Below are positions 33,637 through 43,289 of a DNA stretch of 64,000 nt, piece by piece; position 1 is the stretch's first letter; each line of letters starts with the position of its first letter. Source of the stretch: JBJMHZ01 sp045807125 (GTDB lineage: Bacteria; Actinomycetota; Actinomycetes; JAWWOL01); NCBI GenBank assembly GCA_045807125.1, contig JBJMHZ010000005.1, forward strand, positions 253,866 through 317,865. Reading direction: 5' to 3'. The position numbers and the translations under genes are program-made. Under the pieces are notes generated by a model. That model ran no database searches, had not been told where the DNA came from, and saw only the letters and a program-made list of their open reading frames with translations.

Positions 33637-34818
33637 TTACCCGCGCCCGCCCGTGCCGGCGTCGGCGAGCAGGCCGCTCAGCACCTGCACCGCCCGCCGC
33701 TCGGCGACCTGCGGGGCCGCGCCGGGGCTGACCTCGATGTCGGGCGAGAGCCCCACCCCGTCGAGCGATCGGCCGCTCGGCGTGCGGTAGTGGGCGACGG
33801 TCATCTCGGCGACGGAGCCACCGGAGAGATGGACCGGCTGCTGCACGGTGCCCTTGCCGAACGTGCGGGTGCCGACGATCACCGCGCGCCCGCGGTCCTG
33901 CAGCGCGCCGGCGAGCACCTCGGCGGCGCTCGCCGTGCCGCCGTCGACGAGCACGGCCACCGGCGTCGCCGTGTCACCGCCGCGCTCGGCGTCGAGCGCC
34001 TGCAACGGCTGGCCGCGCCGCTCGTACGACACCACCGCACCGCCGTCGAGGAAGGCCGACGCCGCCTCGACCGCCTCGTCGAGCAGGCCGCCAGGATCGC
34101 CGCGCAGGTCGAGGACGATGCCGCCGGCGTGCTGCGCGCGCAGCCGGGCGACCGCGTCGCGCACCTGGCGCCCGACGCCCCGGGTGAACGCCGTGATGGT
34201 CACCCGCGCCACCTGCGGGGCGAGCCAGTCGACCGACACGTCGCGGCCCGCGAGCCGCGCCCGCACCAGGTGGACGACCTGGACGCGCCCGGTCCACGAC
34301 AGCGTCAGCAGCACCGAGGTGCCCCTGTCGCCGCGCAGCTGCTGGGCGATCTGCCCTGCGCTGCGGTCGAGCGTGGGCCGGCCGTCGACCGCGAGGATCG
34401 TCGAGCCCACCGCGATGTCGGCGCGGGCCGCCGGCGAGCCGCCCTGCACGGCCGACACCACGATCGCGCCGTCGCCGCGCTCGCGGACCAGCAGCCCGAC
34501 GCCGTCGTACTCGCCGTCCAGCGACTGCTGGTAGCGGGCGTAGTCGTCGGCGTCGAAGTACGACGACCACGGGTCGTCGAGCGCCTTGATCATCGCCTTG
34601 ACGGCGGCGTCGTCGAGCCGGTCGTCGGTGACCGGGCGCAGCGCCTGGGCAGCCAGCCGGTCGCGGACCGCGTCGAGGTCGGCGCCGTGCGAGGCCGGGC
34701 CGGAGCCGGGCCAGCGGACGCCGGTCGCCACGCCGGCCCCGTACGCGACCGCCACGAGGGCGACCGTTGCCACGACCCGTACCGGGCCGGAGCGGAGTCG
34801 GGGCGGCAGGCTGCGCAT
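33637..34818 (-). CDS. S41 family C-terminal processing protease (CtpA-like)
   Basis: 393 residues. N-terminal membrane anchor (VVATVALVAVAYGAGVATG), a PDZ domain with VGLLVRERGDGAIVV and PAARADIAVGSTILAVDG, then the S41 core: catalytic Ser in GGTASAAEVLAG and Lys in RTFGKGTVQ, with LDLRGDPGG before it. Acts outside the membrane on C-termini of envelope proteins. Sits between ftsX and smpB, the usual actinobacterial order. Confidence 0.92.
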   Translation of the reverse strand: MRSLPPRLRSGPVRVVATVALVAVAYGAGVATGVRWPGSGPASHGADLDAVRDRLAAQALRPVTDDRLDDAAVKAMIKALDDPWSSYFDADDYARYQQSLDGEYDGVGLLVRERGDGAIVVSAVQGGSPAARADIAVGSTILAVDGRPTLDRSAGQIAQQLRGDRGTSVLLTLSWTGRVQVVHLVRARLAGRDVSVDWLAPQVARVTITAFTRGVGRQVRDAVARLRAQHAGGIVLDLRGDPGGLLDEAVEAASAFLDGGAVVSYERRGQPLQALDAERGGDTATPVAVLVDGGTASAAEVLAGALQDRGRAVIVGTRTFGKGTVQQPVHLSGGSVAEMTVAHYRTPSGRSLDGVGLSPDIEVSPGAAPQVAERRAVQVLSGLLADAGTGGRG

Positions 34819-34894
34819 CAGAGCAGCATACGGAATCCCGCCAGGGGGTCCCGCCGCCGTCCACAGCTGGCCTGAACTTGTCAGGGCATCGCGG

Positions 34895-35800
34895 TCAGGT
34901 CCGCAGGTAGCGGACGAGCGTGCCCCAAGCGGCCAGCATCGCCACCCCGCAGGCGACCAGGACGCCCCACGGCAGCAGGTGCAGGACGGCGTCGTTGCCG
35001 AGGAACCGGCCGTTGAACAGCGAGATCGTCCTCAGCCGGTCGACGAACAGCCAGCGCAGCCCGGTCAGGATGCCGAAGGCGGCGAGCGCGCCGATCAGCC
35101 CGGCGATCGCGCCCTCGAGCAGGAACGGCATCTCGATGTAGAAGTTCGAGGCGCCGACGAGACGCATGATGCCGACCTCGCGGCGACGGCCGAAGAAGGC
35201 CAGCATCGTGGTAATGATGATCATGATGACGCCGGCGAGCGCGACGAGGCCGGCCATGATGAGCATCGACAGCTCGATGCCGTCGAAGATGCGGAACACC
35301 TTGCCGAGCGTCTGATGGGCGTCGACGACCGAGTCGACCCCGGTCATCCCTTGCACCGCGCTGGCGACGACGGCGAACTTCTTCGGGTCCTTCAGCTTCA
35401 CCCGGTAGGAGTCCGGCAGCACCTTGGGATCGGTGTTGCGGACGAGGTCGGGCTGGGCGGCGAAGGTCTTCTTGAACTCCTCGTACGCCTGGTCCTGCGA
35501 CTCGTAGTAGACGCGCTGCACCTGCGGCAGGCTGCCGAGCGCCTGCTGGATCTGCTGCTTGTCGCCCTCCGTCGCGCCGGTCGGGCAGGTCGGCGTCCGC
35601 ACCGCGTCCGTGCACAGGTAGACGGTGACCTCGACCTTGTCGTACCAGTCGTCCTTGAGCCGCTCGCTCTGCTGCTTGGCCAGCAGTGCAAGGCCGATCA
35701 GCGTGAGCGAGACGGAGACGACGATGACCACCGAGACGACCATGCCGATGTTGCGCCGCATGCCCTGCAGGGTGGAGGAGAGGATGAACTGAGCGCGCAT
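34895..35800 (-). CDS. ftsX: Cell-division ABC transporter permease FtsX
   Basis: 301 residues. TM1 at about 22-43, an extracellular loop domain of about 130 residues with three Cys (near residues 61, 68, and another), then three TM helices at the C-terminus. The loop regulates peptidoglycan hydrolases (RipC in mycobacteria) in response to FtsE ATPase cycles. Adjacent to ftsE with a 22-base gap. Confidence 0.95.
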   Translation of the reverse strand: MRAQFILSSTLQGMRRNIGMVVSVVIVVSVSLTLIGLALLAKQQSERLKDDWYDKVEVTVYLCTDAVRTPTCPTGATEGDKQQIQQALGSLPQVQRVYYESQDQAYEEFKKTFAAQPDLVRNTDPKVLPDSYRVKLKDPKKFAVVASAVQGMTGVDSVVDAHQTLGKVFRIFDGIELSMLIMAGLVALAGVIMIIITTMLAFFGRRREVGIMRLVGASNFYIEMPFLLEGAIAGLIGALAAFGILTGLRWLFVDRLRTISLFNGRFLGNDAVLHLLPWGVLVACGVAMLAAWGTLVRYLRT

Positions 35801-35822
35801 GGGTCCGTGGGGGGTAGGGGGA

Positions 35823-36512
35823 TCAGCGGGAGTAGCCGTACACGCCGCGCGCCTGGTCGCGCACGACGTGACCGTTCTCGAGCTCGACGACGCGGCGGCG
35901 CATCGAGTCGACGATCTGGGCGTCGTGGGTGGCCATGATGACGGTCGTGCCGGTGCGGTTGATGCGGTCGAGCAGCCGCATGATGCCGATGCTCGTCTCG
36001 GGGTCGAGGTTGCCGGTCGGCTCGTCGGCGATGAGGATCATCGGGCGGTTGACGAACGCGCGCGCGACCGCCACGCGCTGCTGCTCGCCGCCGGAGAGCT
36101 CGTGGGGCATGCGGCTCTCCTTGCCCTTCAGGCCGACGAGGTCGAGCACCTCGGGGACCACCTTGGCGATGACATGGCGCGGCTTGCCGATGACCTCGAG
36201 GGCGAACGCGACGTTGTCGTGCACCGTCTTGTTGGGCAGCAGGCGGAAGTCCTGGAAGACCGTGCCGATCTTGCGGCGGAGCGCGGGGACCTTCCAGTTC
36301 GACAGCCTGGACAGGTCCTTGCCGGCGACGTGGATCATGCCGCTGGACGGCTTCTCCTCCTTGAGGACGAGCCGGAGGAAGGTCGACTTTCCCGAGCCGG
36401 AGGCGCCCACGAGGAAGACGAACTCGCCCTTGTTGATCTCCACGGAGACGTGGGAGAGGGCCGGCCGCTCGACCTTCGGGTAGCTCTTCGACACGTTGTC
36501 GAACTTGATCAC
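35823..36512 (-). CDS. ftsE: Cell-division ATP-binding protein FtsE
   Basis: 229 residues. Walker A GASGSGKST (K42), Q-loop VFQDFRLL, signature LSGGEQQRVA, Walker B ILIADEP and H-loop ATHD. FtsE drives FtsX and helps recruit the divisome. First gene of the ftsE-ftsX-S41 protease-smpB run on this strand. Confidence 0.96.
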   Translation of the reverse strand: MIKFDNVSKSYPKVERPALSHVSVEINKGEFVFLVGASGSGKSTFLRLVLKEEKPSSGMIHVAGKDLSRLSNWKVPALRRKIGTVFQDFRLLPNKTVHDNVAFALEVIGKPRHVIAKVVPEVLDLVGLKGKESRMPHELSGGEQQRVAVARAFVNRPMILIADEPTGNLDPETSIGIMRLLDRINRTGTTVIMATHDAQIVDSMRRRVVELENGHVVRDQARGVYGYSR

Positions 36513-36756
36513 GATCGCATCACCGAGCCAGTCTAACCGCGCCGGCCGGCCGCTCCCGGGATCGCCGGGCGTCGCGTCGGCACCAGTCGAGGAGCCCGCT
36601 GGCGCCCGGCCGGCACCCCGCCGGCAGCGCGCGCCGGTGCGTCACCCGGCAGCGTTGTGGCGCCGGGCGCCCCCGTGAGGGATGCTATAGGTGCGGTGGA
36701 CGCGCGCCGATGTCCCGGGAGGGACCCGGTCGCATCCCGGGCGAGAGGACGAGCCG

Positions 36757-36948
36757 ATGTCGTGCGAGCACCTGGTCTGCGCCAGCTGCGCGGGCCCGGT
36801 CGTCGAGGGCCGGTGCGCGGTATGCCGGGCCTCGCGGGCTGAGGTCCACGGCCACCACGGAGCGCTGGGAATGTCGCCGCAGGCGATCGCCGCCCTGCTG
36901 GTCGTCGTCCTCGTCGTGCTGCTCGCCCTCGCCAACGCCCGCTTCTGA
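36757..36948 (+). CDS. Small zinc-ribbon/membrane protein
   Basis: 63 residues from ATG 36757 (GAGAGGAC upstream; the frame also opens at 36691). Two CxxC-like pairs (CASC, CAVC) in the first 27 residues are followed by a C-terminal membrane helix (IAALLVVVLVVLLALANA). Tail-anchored, cytoplasmic zinc knuckle. Unknown role; small proteins like this commonly lie beside prfB in actinomycetes. Confidence 0.55.
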   Translation: MSCEHLVCASCAGPVVEGRCAVCRASRAEVHGHHGALGMSPQAIAALLVVVLVVLLALANARF

Positions 36949-36966
36949 CCCGGCCCGCATCCCCGG

Positions 36967-38070
<1,104 letters not shown>

Positions 38071-38198
38071 GTCTGGAAGACTACGCGGTCCCCGGCCGCC
38101 GCTCAGGCCGCGAGCAGCTGATCGCCTGCCCCTGCGGTACAGGTGGATACTTCTGGTCACGGTGCGACACGACGCACCCGGCCAGGGATGAGGGGGCG

Positions 38199-38780
38199 AT
38201 GAGGCGGGGCGTGCTGGCTGCGCTGCTCGGCGCACCGCTCGCTGCCCTGGCGGTGCCGGCCGTCGTCCACTCGACCGGCTCATCCCGCGGCCTGTACGAC
38301 GCGCAGGCCGTCGCCGCGGCGAGGTCGGCCTTCGAGCGGGCCACCGCGATCAGCCAGCAGGTGGCGGTGCCGACGCGGTCGCCGGGGAGCCCGCAGTCCG
38401 CGGCGATGCTCGAGGCGCTGCGCCGCGACGGCGAGCGCAAGCTGGCCACGGCCTACGACGGGCCGGCGCTGGAGCAGGAGCGCCGCGCGCTGGAGACGGC
38501 GATCGGCGCCGAGCACGACCCGTCGTTCCGAGTCCTCGGCGGGGGCGTGCGCCGGGTCACGTACAACCAGATCGTCGTCGTCACGCACGCGCAGGTGACG
38601 ATCGCCGCGACGGTGTGGACGTGGTGGCGGACCGCTCAGGTCCGGCCGCCCGGCGGCGCGGCCGTCGTGAGCGCGCCGGAGAGCGCGATCGACGCCCGCG
38701 CCACCGTCGGTCAGGGCCCGGACGGCGCGTGGAAGGTCGTCTCCTTTACCTGGAAGGCGCACCCGGACGAGCGCCCCTGA
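38199..38780 (+). CDS. Secreted protein, unknown
   Basis: 193 residues. Signal-peptide-like N-terminus (MRRGVLAALLGAPLAALAVPAV) then a soluble domain with a YNQIVVVTHAQVTIAATVWTWW strand pair and VSFTWKAH at the end. Divergent from prfB with 128 bases between. No known motif; possibly an NTF2-like or lipid-binding fold. Confidence 0.6.
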   Translation: MRRGVLAALLGAPLAALAVPAVVHSTGSSRGLYDAQAVAAARSAFERATAISQQVAVPTRSPGSPQSAAMLEALRRDGERKLATAYDGPALEQERRALETAIGAEHDPSFRVLGGGVRRVTYNQIVVVTHAQVTIAATVWTWWRTAQVRPPGGAAVVSAPESAIDARATVGQGPDGAWKVVSFTWKAHPDERP

Positions 38781-38789
38781 GCCGTCGGC

Positions 38790-39815
38790 TCACCCGGCGA
38801 GCGGCTCGTGCGCGGCGGCCCGCGCCCGCTCGGCCCAGATCGCCGCCGCCCGCCGATCGCCGGCCACCTCGGCGTAGTAATCGGCGAGGTGCCGCAGGTG
38901 GACGGCCTCTCCCCGCCCGGCCGACGCGAGGTACGCGGCGAGCGCCATCGCGTACCAGCGCCTGGCCGCGTCGGGCGCCCGCTTGGCGACCAGCACGTCG
39001 GCGAGCTCGCGCATGAGCTCCGGCCGCGGCGCCGCGCCGATCGCGACGCCCCACCAGCCGACGGCGGCGTCGAGGCGGTGGGCCCGGTGCATCACCCGCG
39101 CGGCCGCGACAGCCACGACCCAGCAGCCCGAGCACGCCACCCGGGCGGCCTGAACGTGGGCCCACGCGATGACGGGCGCTCCCGTCGCCGACGCCATCAG
39201 CGCGCGCTGCGCCCGTACGACGGCCAGCGCGTGGGACGTGGCCGGCAGGCCGGTCTCGAGCTCGCCGTAGCGCATGTCGGCGGCCCCGCGATCGCCGGCC
39301 TGGGCGGCCAACCGGGCGAGCCCGGCCTTGGCGCGCCACGAGAAGTCGGCGGTGAGCGCCGCGCGGTAGTTCCCTTCGGCGTGCGCCAGGTGGCCGAGCT
39401 GCGCCTCAGCGTCACCGAGCACGGCGAGCCCTTCCGCGGACGCGTCGACCCCGGCGGTCACCAGCCGGCCCGCGACCCGGCCGGGGCGGCCCTCGTCGAG
39501 GTCGAGCTCGGCCCGCAGCAGTGCGAGCTCGCAATGATCCTGGTGGCCTCGCAAGCCCGCGTCGACGGCCACGCGGGCGGCGGTCAGGTCGCCGGGCACG
39601 CCCGAGGTCCCCGCGCGCTCGACCAGCAGGCGCGCCCGTCGCGCAGGGCCCGGCTCTCCCGCGGCGAGCTCGTCGTCGATGCGCCGCAGCTCGCGCTCGT
39701 GATCGGTCGGCGTCCGCGGACGTCCTCGCCGGCGCCGACGGAAGGAGCGGACGGCATTGCCGGTGCTGCCTGTGCTGTCGGCGGTGCTGTCGATGTCGTC
39801 GTCGATGAGGGTCAC
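38790..39815 (-). CDS. TPR-like protein at the end of the Tad operon
   Basis: 341 residues from GTG 39815, chosen because GGAGG lies 8 bases upstream; the frame is open to 39995. An acidic N-terminal stretch (DDDIDSTADS) and a basic RRRRRGRPR precede Ala-rich helix pairs of the TPR type (LAVLGDAEAQLGHLAHAEGNY, and others). TPR proteins often close Tad loci (TadD-like), acting as cytoplasmic assembly factors. Follows the pilus minor-subunit genes on the same strand after a 173-base gap. Confidence 0.65.
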   Translation of the reverse strand: MTLIDDDIDSTADSTGSTGNAVRSFRRRRRGRPRTPTDHERELRRIDDELAAGEPGPARRARLLVERAGTSGVPGDLTAARVAVDAGLRGHQDHCELALLRAELDLDEGRPGRVAGRLVTAGVDASAEGLAVLGDAEAQLGHLAHAEGNYRAALTADFSWRAKAGLARLAAQAGDRGAADMRYGELETGLPATSHALAVVRAQRALMASATGAPVIAWAHVQAARVACSGCWVVAVAAARVMHRAHRLDAAVGWWGVAIGAAPRPELMRELADVLVAKRAPDAARRWYAMALAAYLASAGRGEAVHLRHLADYYAEVAGDRRAAAIWAERARAAAHEPLAG

Positions 39816-39988
39816 GGGCGTGACCTCCGTGTCGTGGGCCGTGCGGTCAAGGGCCCCGGTGATGCGCAAGCTACCCCGGTTCCTCGGGCGATGGGCAGCG
39901 GATAGGGAGATCTCTTGCGGCGAACTGACCAACGATGACGGAGCGTCGGACGGTGCTCGACGCACCGCGACCGGCGCTGCCGGATTGC

Positions 39989-40426
39989 TCAGCAACCGAG
40001 GCAGCGCAGGCGGGCATGCGCGCTTGCCTCGACCTGCTGGGTGCCGCCGATGCCCAGCGCGTCCAGCAGCGCCGCGAACGGCAGCCGTGCGCTGCGGCGC
40101 ACCAGAACCTGCACGGTGTCGCTGCCGATGGGGACGACGACCGTCTCGGCGTCGGGCAGGTCGCTGCGAGCGACGTAGCGCTCGGCGTCGGCCTGCAGGG
40201 TGGACCGGTCGGCGAGGCCCAGTCCGTCGCCGTCGCGGCGGCCGTAGAGGCCGTCGACGGAGACGTCCTGCGCGATCGAGAGCGCAGCCCCGTCGGCGAC
40301 CGACTGCAGGTTGCGCCGGTCGAGCAGCAGCACGGAGACGTCGGTGAGGCCGAGGACGAGGGCAAGGGCGATGATCGCGTACCCGATCGTCAGCAGCAGG
40401 ATCGTCCCGTCGTCGCGGTGCCTCAC
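39989..40426 (-). CDS. TadG/TadE-like pilus-associated protein
   Basis: 145 residues from GTG 40426, overlapping the preceding stop. A membrane helix near the N-terminus (ILLLTIGYAIIALALVLGLTD) with the family's DRRNLQSVADGAALSIAQ helix after it, then an extracellular domain with ARLPFAALLDALGIG. Similar to the helicase/secretion-neighbourhood TadE-like (Rv3654c-type) proteins. Confidence 0.75.
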   Translation of the reverse strand: MRHRDDGTILLLTIGYAIIALALVLGLTDVSVLLLDRRNLQSVADGAALSIAQDVSVDGLYGRRDGDGLGLADRSTLQADAERYVARSDLPDAETVVVPIGSDTVQVLVRRSARLPFAALLDALGIGGTQQVEASAHARLRCLGC

Positions 40427-40881
40427 GGCGCGGCGCCCGCGTATGCGTCGAGCCGCTCGGTGTGGTGCGACGTGACGCCGATCGAGACGCCGTGACCGAG
40501 CCATGCCGGCACGCCAGGCAGATCGGCCCGCACGGAGACGGTGACCGTGACGTCGACGAGGTCCGGCCGGCCTGGCTCGGCGACCGGCGGACCGATCACG
40601 ACCGCGCCGGGCGGCAGGTCGCGCACGCCCTGGTCGCCGAGCGCGAGCGCCGCGGCCGCTCGGGCCCGCGCCGCGCGGTCGCCGGCGGACGCGCCGTCGG
40701 GCGCAGCGACGTACGCGCGCGCCGCGGCTCTGGCCGCGGTCGACGCGCCGAACGCGGTGGCCTGCACCCGCAGCACGCCGACCACCAGGTAGGCGAGCGG
40801 CACCATGAGCACCACCGCGAGCCAGACGAACTCGACGAGCGCGTTGCCCGCATCGGTACGGCGCACCGCCCGCGCGCTCAC
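40423..40881 (-). CDS. TadE family pseudopilin
   Basis: 152 residues. TadE signature NALVEFVWLAVVLMVPLAYLVV at about 13-34 (the conserved Glu after the prepilin-like site) followed by the FGASTAARAAARAYV helix and a beta-rich extracellular part. Minor pilin of the Tad/Flp apparatus. ATGA overlaps with both neighbours. Confidence 0.8.
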   Translation of the reverse strand: MSARAVRRTDAGNALVEFVWLAVVLMVPLAYLVVGVLRVQATAFGASTAARAAARAYVAAPDGASAGDRAARARAAAALALGDQGVRDLPPGAVVIGPPVAEPGRPDLVDVTVTVSVRADLPGVPAWLGHGVSIGVTSHHTERLDAYAGAAP

Positions 40882-41246
40882 GGCCCGACCTGGTGCTCGT
40901 CGACGGCGTGGCCGGTGAGATGCAGCGTGCCGATGTCACCGAGCAGCCCGAGCACCGGTGCGCGTACGACGACGCTCATCGTCACGACGCCGGCGCCGTC
41001 CGAGCCGCAGCGCACGTCGAGCACCGCTGCCGGGACCGTGCCGGCGAGCTGCTCGCGGGTCCACTGCTCGCCGTCGGCGCAGTCGCGGTCGGCGTTGGCG
41101 GCATAGCGGGCGCCCTCGGTGGCGTCGGCGACGGCGACGTTGCGCACGTGCAGCAGCAGGCCGAGCTGCACCAGGCTCGCGAAGAGCAGGGTGAGCAGCG
41201 CGCCGACGAGCACGAACTCGACCGGCGCCGAGCCGCGGTCGTCCAC
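40878..41246 (-). CDS. TadE family pseudopilin
   Basis: 122 residues from GTG 41246; the frame continues upstream through the neighbouring gene without coding character. DRGSAPVEFVLVGALLTLLFASLVQLGLLL is the TadE helix with its conserved Glu (given only to mark the segment at about 4-33, split as DRGSAPVEF then VLVGALLTLL). It is followed by ATEGARYAANAD and a beta domain with two Cys. A second minor pilin of the same operon. Confidence 0.78.
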   Translation of the reverse strand: MDDRGSAPVEFVLVGALLTLLFASLVQLGLLLHVRNVAVADATEGARYAANADRDCADGEQWTREQLAGTVPAAVLDVRCGSDGAGVVTMSVVVRAPVLGLLGDIGTLHLTGHAVDEHQVGP

Positions 41247-41257
41247 GGGGGCCGGCG

Positions 41258-41461
41258 TCAGTTGCCGCTCGGGCCCTTGACGCTGTTCACGGCGTCGTCG
41301 AAGAGGCTCTGCAGGTCGCCCTGCGCGACTCCCCACAGCACCGCGACGATGCCGGCCGTCATGAGCGTGATCAGCACCCAGCCGGGCACGTCGCCGCGGT
41401 CGCTGCGACGTGGCCATCCGCCGGGCCGGACGGCGTGCGCGCGGGCCAGCATCCAGAGCAT
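41258..41461 (-). CDS. Flp-like pilin or small Tad protein
   Basis: 67 residues from ATG 41461 (GGGAG 8 bases upstream; an in-frame ATG at 41485 is less favoured). A basic N-terminus is followed by SDRGDVPGWVLITLMTAGIVAVLWG and an amphipathic tail, the arrangement of actinobacterial Flp-type pilins. It would form the pilus shaft after processing. Located between the tadC-like gene and the tadE-like genes, where the major pilin is expected. Confidence 0.65.
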   Translation of the reverse strand: MLWMLARAHAVRPGGWPRRSDRGDVPGWVLITLMTAGIVAVLWGVAQGDLQSLFDDAVNSVKGPSGN

Positions 41462-41484
41462 CGGTCGATCTCCCTTCGGCGACA

Positions 41485-42429
41485 TCACGGCGAGGAGATG
41501 TCGAGGTTGACGAAGCCGGGGTAGAGCAGGAAGAGGATGGTCGTCGGCAGGATCAGGAAGACGATCGGCATCATCATGGCGATCTCCTTCTTGCCGGCCG
41601 CGTCCATGAGCGACCGCTTGCCCGCCTCGCGGACGTCGACCGCCTGCGCGCGGAGGACCTCGGCGAGCGGCGTGCCGCGCTCGACCGCGATGGTGATGCC
41701 GTCGACGAAGCGGGCCAGCAGCGGAAGCGACGTGCGGCGCGCGATGCCGTCGAGCGCCTGGACGAGGCTCGCGCCGGCCCGCGCGTCGGCGAGCGCTCGG
41801 GCGAGCTCCCGGACCAGCTCGCCACGGCTGATGGTGGTGATCCGCTCGAGCGCGGCGACCGGGCCCTCGCCGGCCGCGACGGCCAGGGCCAGCAGCTCGG
41901 CCACGGTGGGGAACTCGGCCACCATGCGCCGCTCGCGCTCCCGGACCTGGTGGGTGAGGTAGCGGTCGCGCCCGACGACGCCGCCGAGCGTGGTGACGAC
42001 CGTCAGCAGGAGCAGCGGCACGGGCGACCGGCCCGGGTCGCTCGCCAGCAGCAGCAGGGTCAGCACGACGCCGCCCAGCAGGCCGCCCGCGCCCCACAGG
42101 ACCTGCTCCACCCGGAACTGCTCGAGCGTGAGGTCGCTGCCGCTCGCATCGAGCCGGCGGCGCGTGCTGCCCACGCCTCCCATCGCCCGGTCGACCACCC
42201 GCACCAGGTCACCGAGGATCGGACGGATCAGCCGCTCCAGCGTCGGCAGCGGCGTCAGCGTGCGCACCGGCGCGCTCAGCAACCGCGACGGTGCGGCGCT
42301 GTCGCGCACGTACGGCGCGATGCGCGCATGCAATCGCGGCCGGCGCAGCGGCGGTGCCGACGCGATGGCGAGAACGAGACCGGTGGCGGTGCCGGCGCCG
42401 AGCAGCGCGCCTACCGCGGCGCGGTTCAC
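41485..42429 (-). CDS. tadC: Tad secretion inner-membrane protein TadC-like (type II secretion F family)
   Basis: 314 residues. T2SSF domain with EFPTVAELLALAVAAGEGPVAAL near residue 190 and three membrane helices (about 112-150 and the C-terminal PIVFLILPTTILFLLYPG). Forms the platform of the Tad machine with TadB; overlaps tadB by ATGA. Confidence 0.85.
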   Translation of the reverse strand: MNRAAVGALLGAGTATGLVLAIASAPPLRRPRLHARIAPYVRDSAAPSRLLSAPVRTLTPLPTLERLIRPILGDLVRVVDRAMGGVGSTRRRLDASGSDLTLEQFRVEQVLWGAGGLLGGVVLTLLLLASDPGRSPVPLLLLTVVTTLGGVVGRDRYLTHQVRERERRMVAEFPTVAELLALAVAAGEGPVAALERITTISRGELVRELARALADARAGASLVQALDGIARRTSLPLLARFVDGITIAVERGTPLAEVLRAQAVDVREAGKRSLMDAAGKKEIAMMMPIVFLILPTTILFLLYPGFVNLDISSP

Positions 42430-43289
42430 CGCAGCACCCGGCGCTCGTCGGGCAGCCGCGCGATGCGCAGCATGAGCTGGTAGGCCACCAGCGACACGCC
42501 GCCGCCGGCGCCGAGGACCAGCGCGCCGCCGGCCGTGTCGTACGCGCGAACCGCCTCCGGTCGCGTGCTGAGGAAGCCGAGCATCACCCAGGGCGCCGCG
42601 ACGCCGAGCCGGGCCGCGTTGACCGTCCAGCCCTGCCGCGTCTCGAGCTCGGCGCGGGTACGGGCGTCATCGCGCAGGAAGGCGCTGAGCGTGCGCAGCA
42701 GCCGGCCGAGATCCGTACCGCCGACCTCGCGAGCCATCCGTACCGACTCGACGATGCGGTCGGCGGCGGGGTCGGCGAGCGACGCCTTCAGCCGGTCGAG
42801 CGACTCGGCGAAGCGGCCGGTGGCCCGGTAGTCCTCGCCGAAGCGCTGGAACGCCGGCCGCAACGGCTCCGGCCCGCGGACTCCTACCTGCGCGAGCGCC
42901 TCCGGCAGCGACATGCCCGCGCGCACCGCCGACGACAGGTTGTCGACGACGTCGGGCCACAGCTCGCGAAGCTCGGCCGTCCGCTGCCGTTGTCGCCAGC
43001 GCAGCAAGGCGAACGGCGTCCAGGCTCCGAAGACGGCGAACGCCATGGAGACGGTCGGCGTCCCGCTCACGGCCAGTGCGAGGACGAAGACCGTCGCGGC
43101 CAGCCCGGCGGCCGAGGCGACGACCTGCGCCGGACGCACCGCCTCGACGCCTGCCTGCGCGATCAGCTCGGTCAGCCACTGCTGCACGCGAGACGGGCGC
43201 ACCGGCGCCGGCCGCGACGGCATCGTGAGCGCCGACCAGACGAGCACCGCGCCCAGCCCGAGCAGCAGCCCGACGACCAGCCCCATCAC
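42426..43289 (-). CDS. tadB: Tad secretion inner-membrane protein TadB-like
   Basis: 287 residues. N-terminal helix (MGLVVGLLLGLGAVLVWSAL), T2SSF domain with WPDVVDNLSSAVRAGMSLPEAL at about 130-150, and C-terminal membrane helices. Partner of TadC and the TadA ATPase; overlaps tadA by ATGA. Confidence 0.85.
   Translation of the reverse strand: MMGLVVGLLLGLGAVLVWSALTMPSRPAPVRPSRVQQWLTELIAQAGVEAVRPAQVVASAAGLAATVFVLALAVSGTPTVSMAFAVFGAWTPFALLRWRQRQRTAELRELWPDVVDNLSSAVRAGMSLPEALAQVGVRGPEPLRPAFQRFGEDYRATGRFAESLDRLKASLADPAADRIVESVRMAREVGGTDLGRLLRTLSAFLRDDARTRAELETRQGWTVNAARLGVAAPWVMLGFLSTRPEAVRAYDTAGGALVLGAGGGVSLVAYQLMLRIARLPDERRVLR

Noticed and set aside
31272..33731. 819-residue plus-strand open frame opposite the penicillin-binding protein and smpB
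   Set aside because: It is rich in Arg/Gly with no motif and mirrors the clearly coding minus strand; a high-GC antisense shadow.
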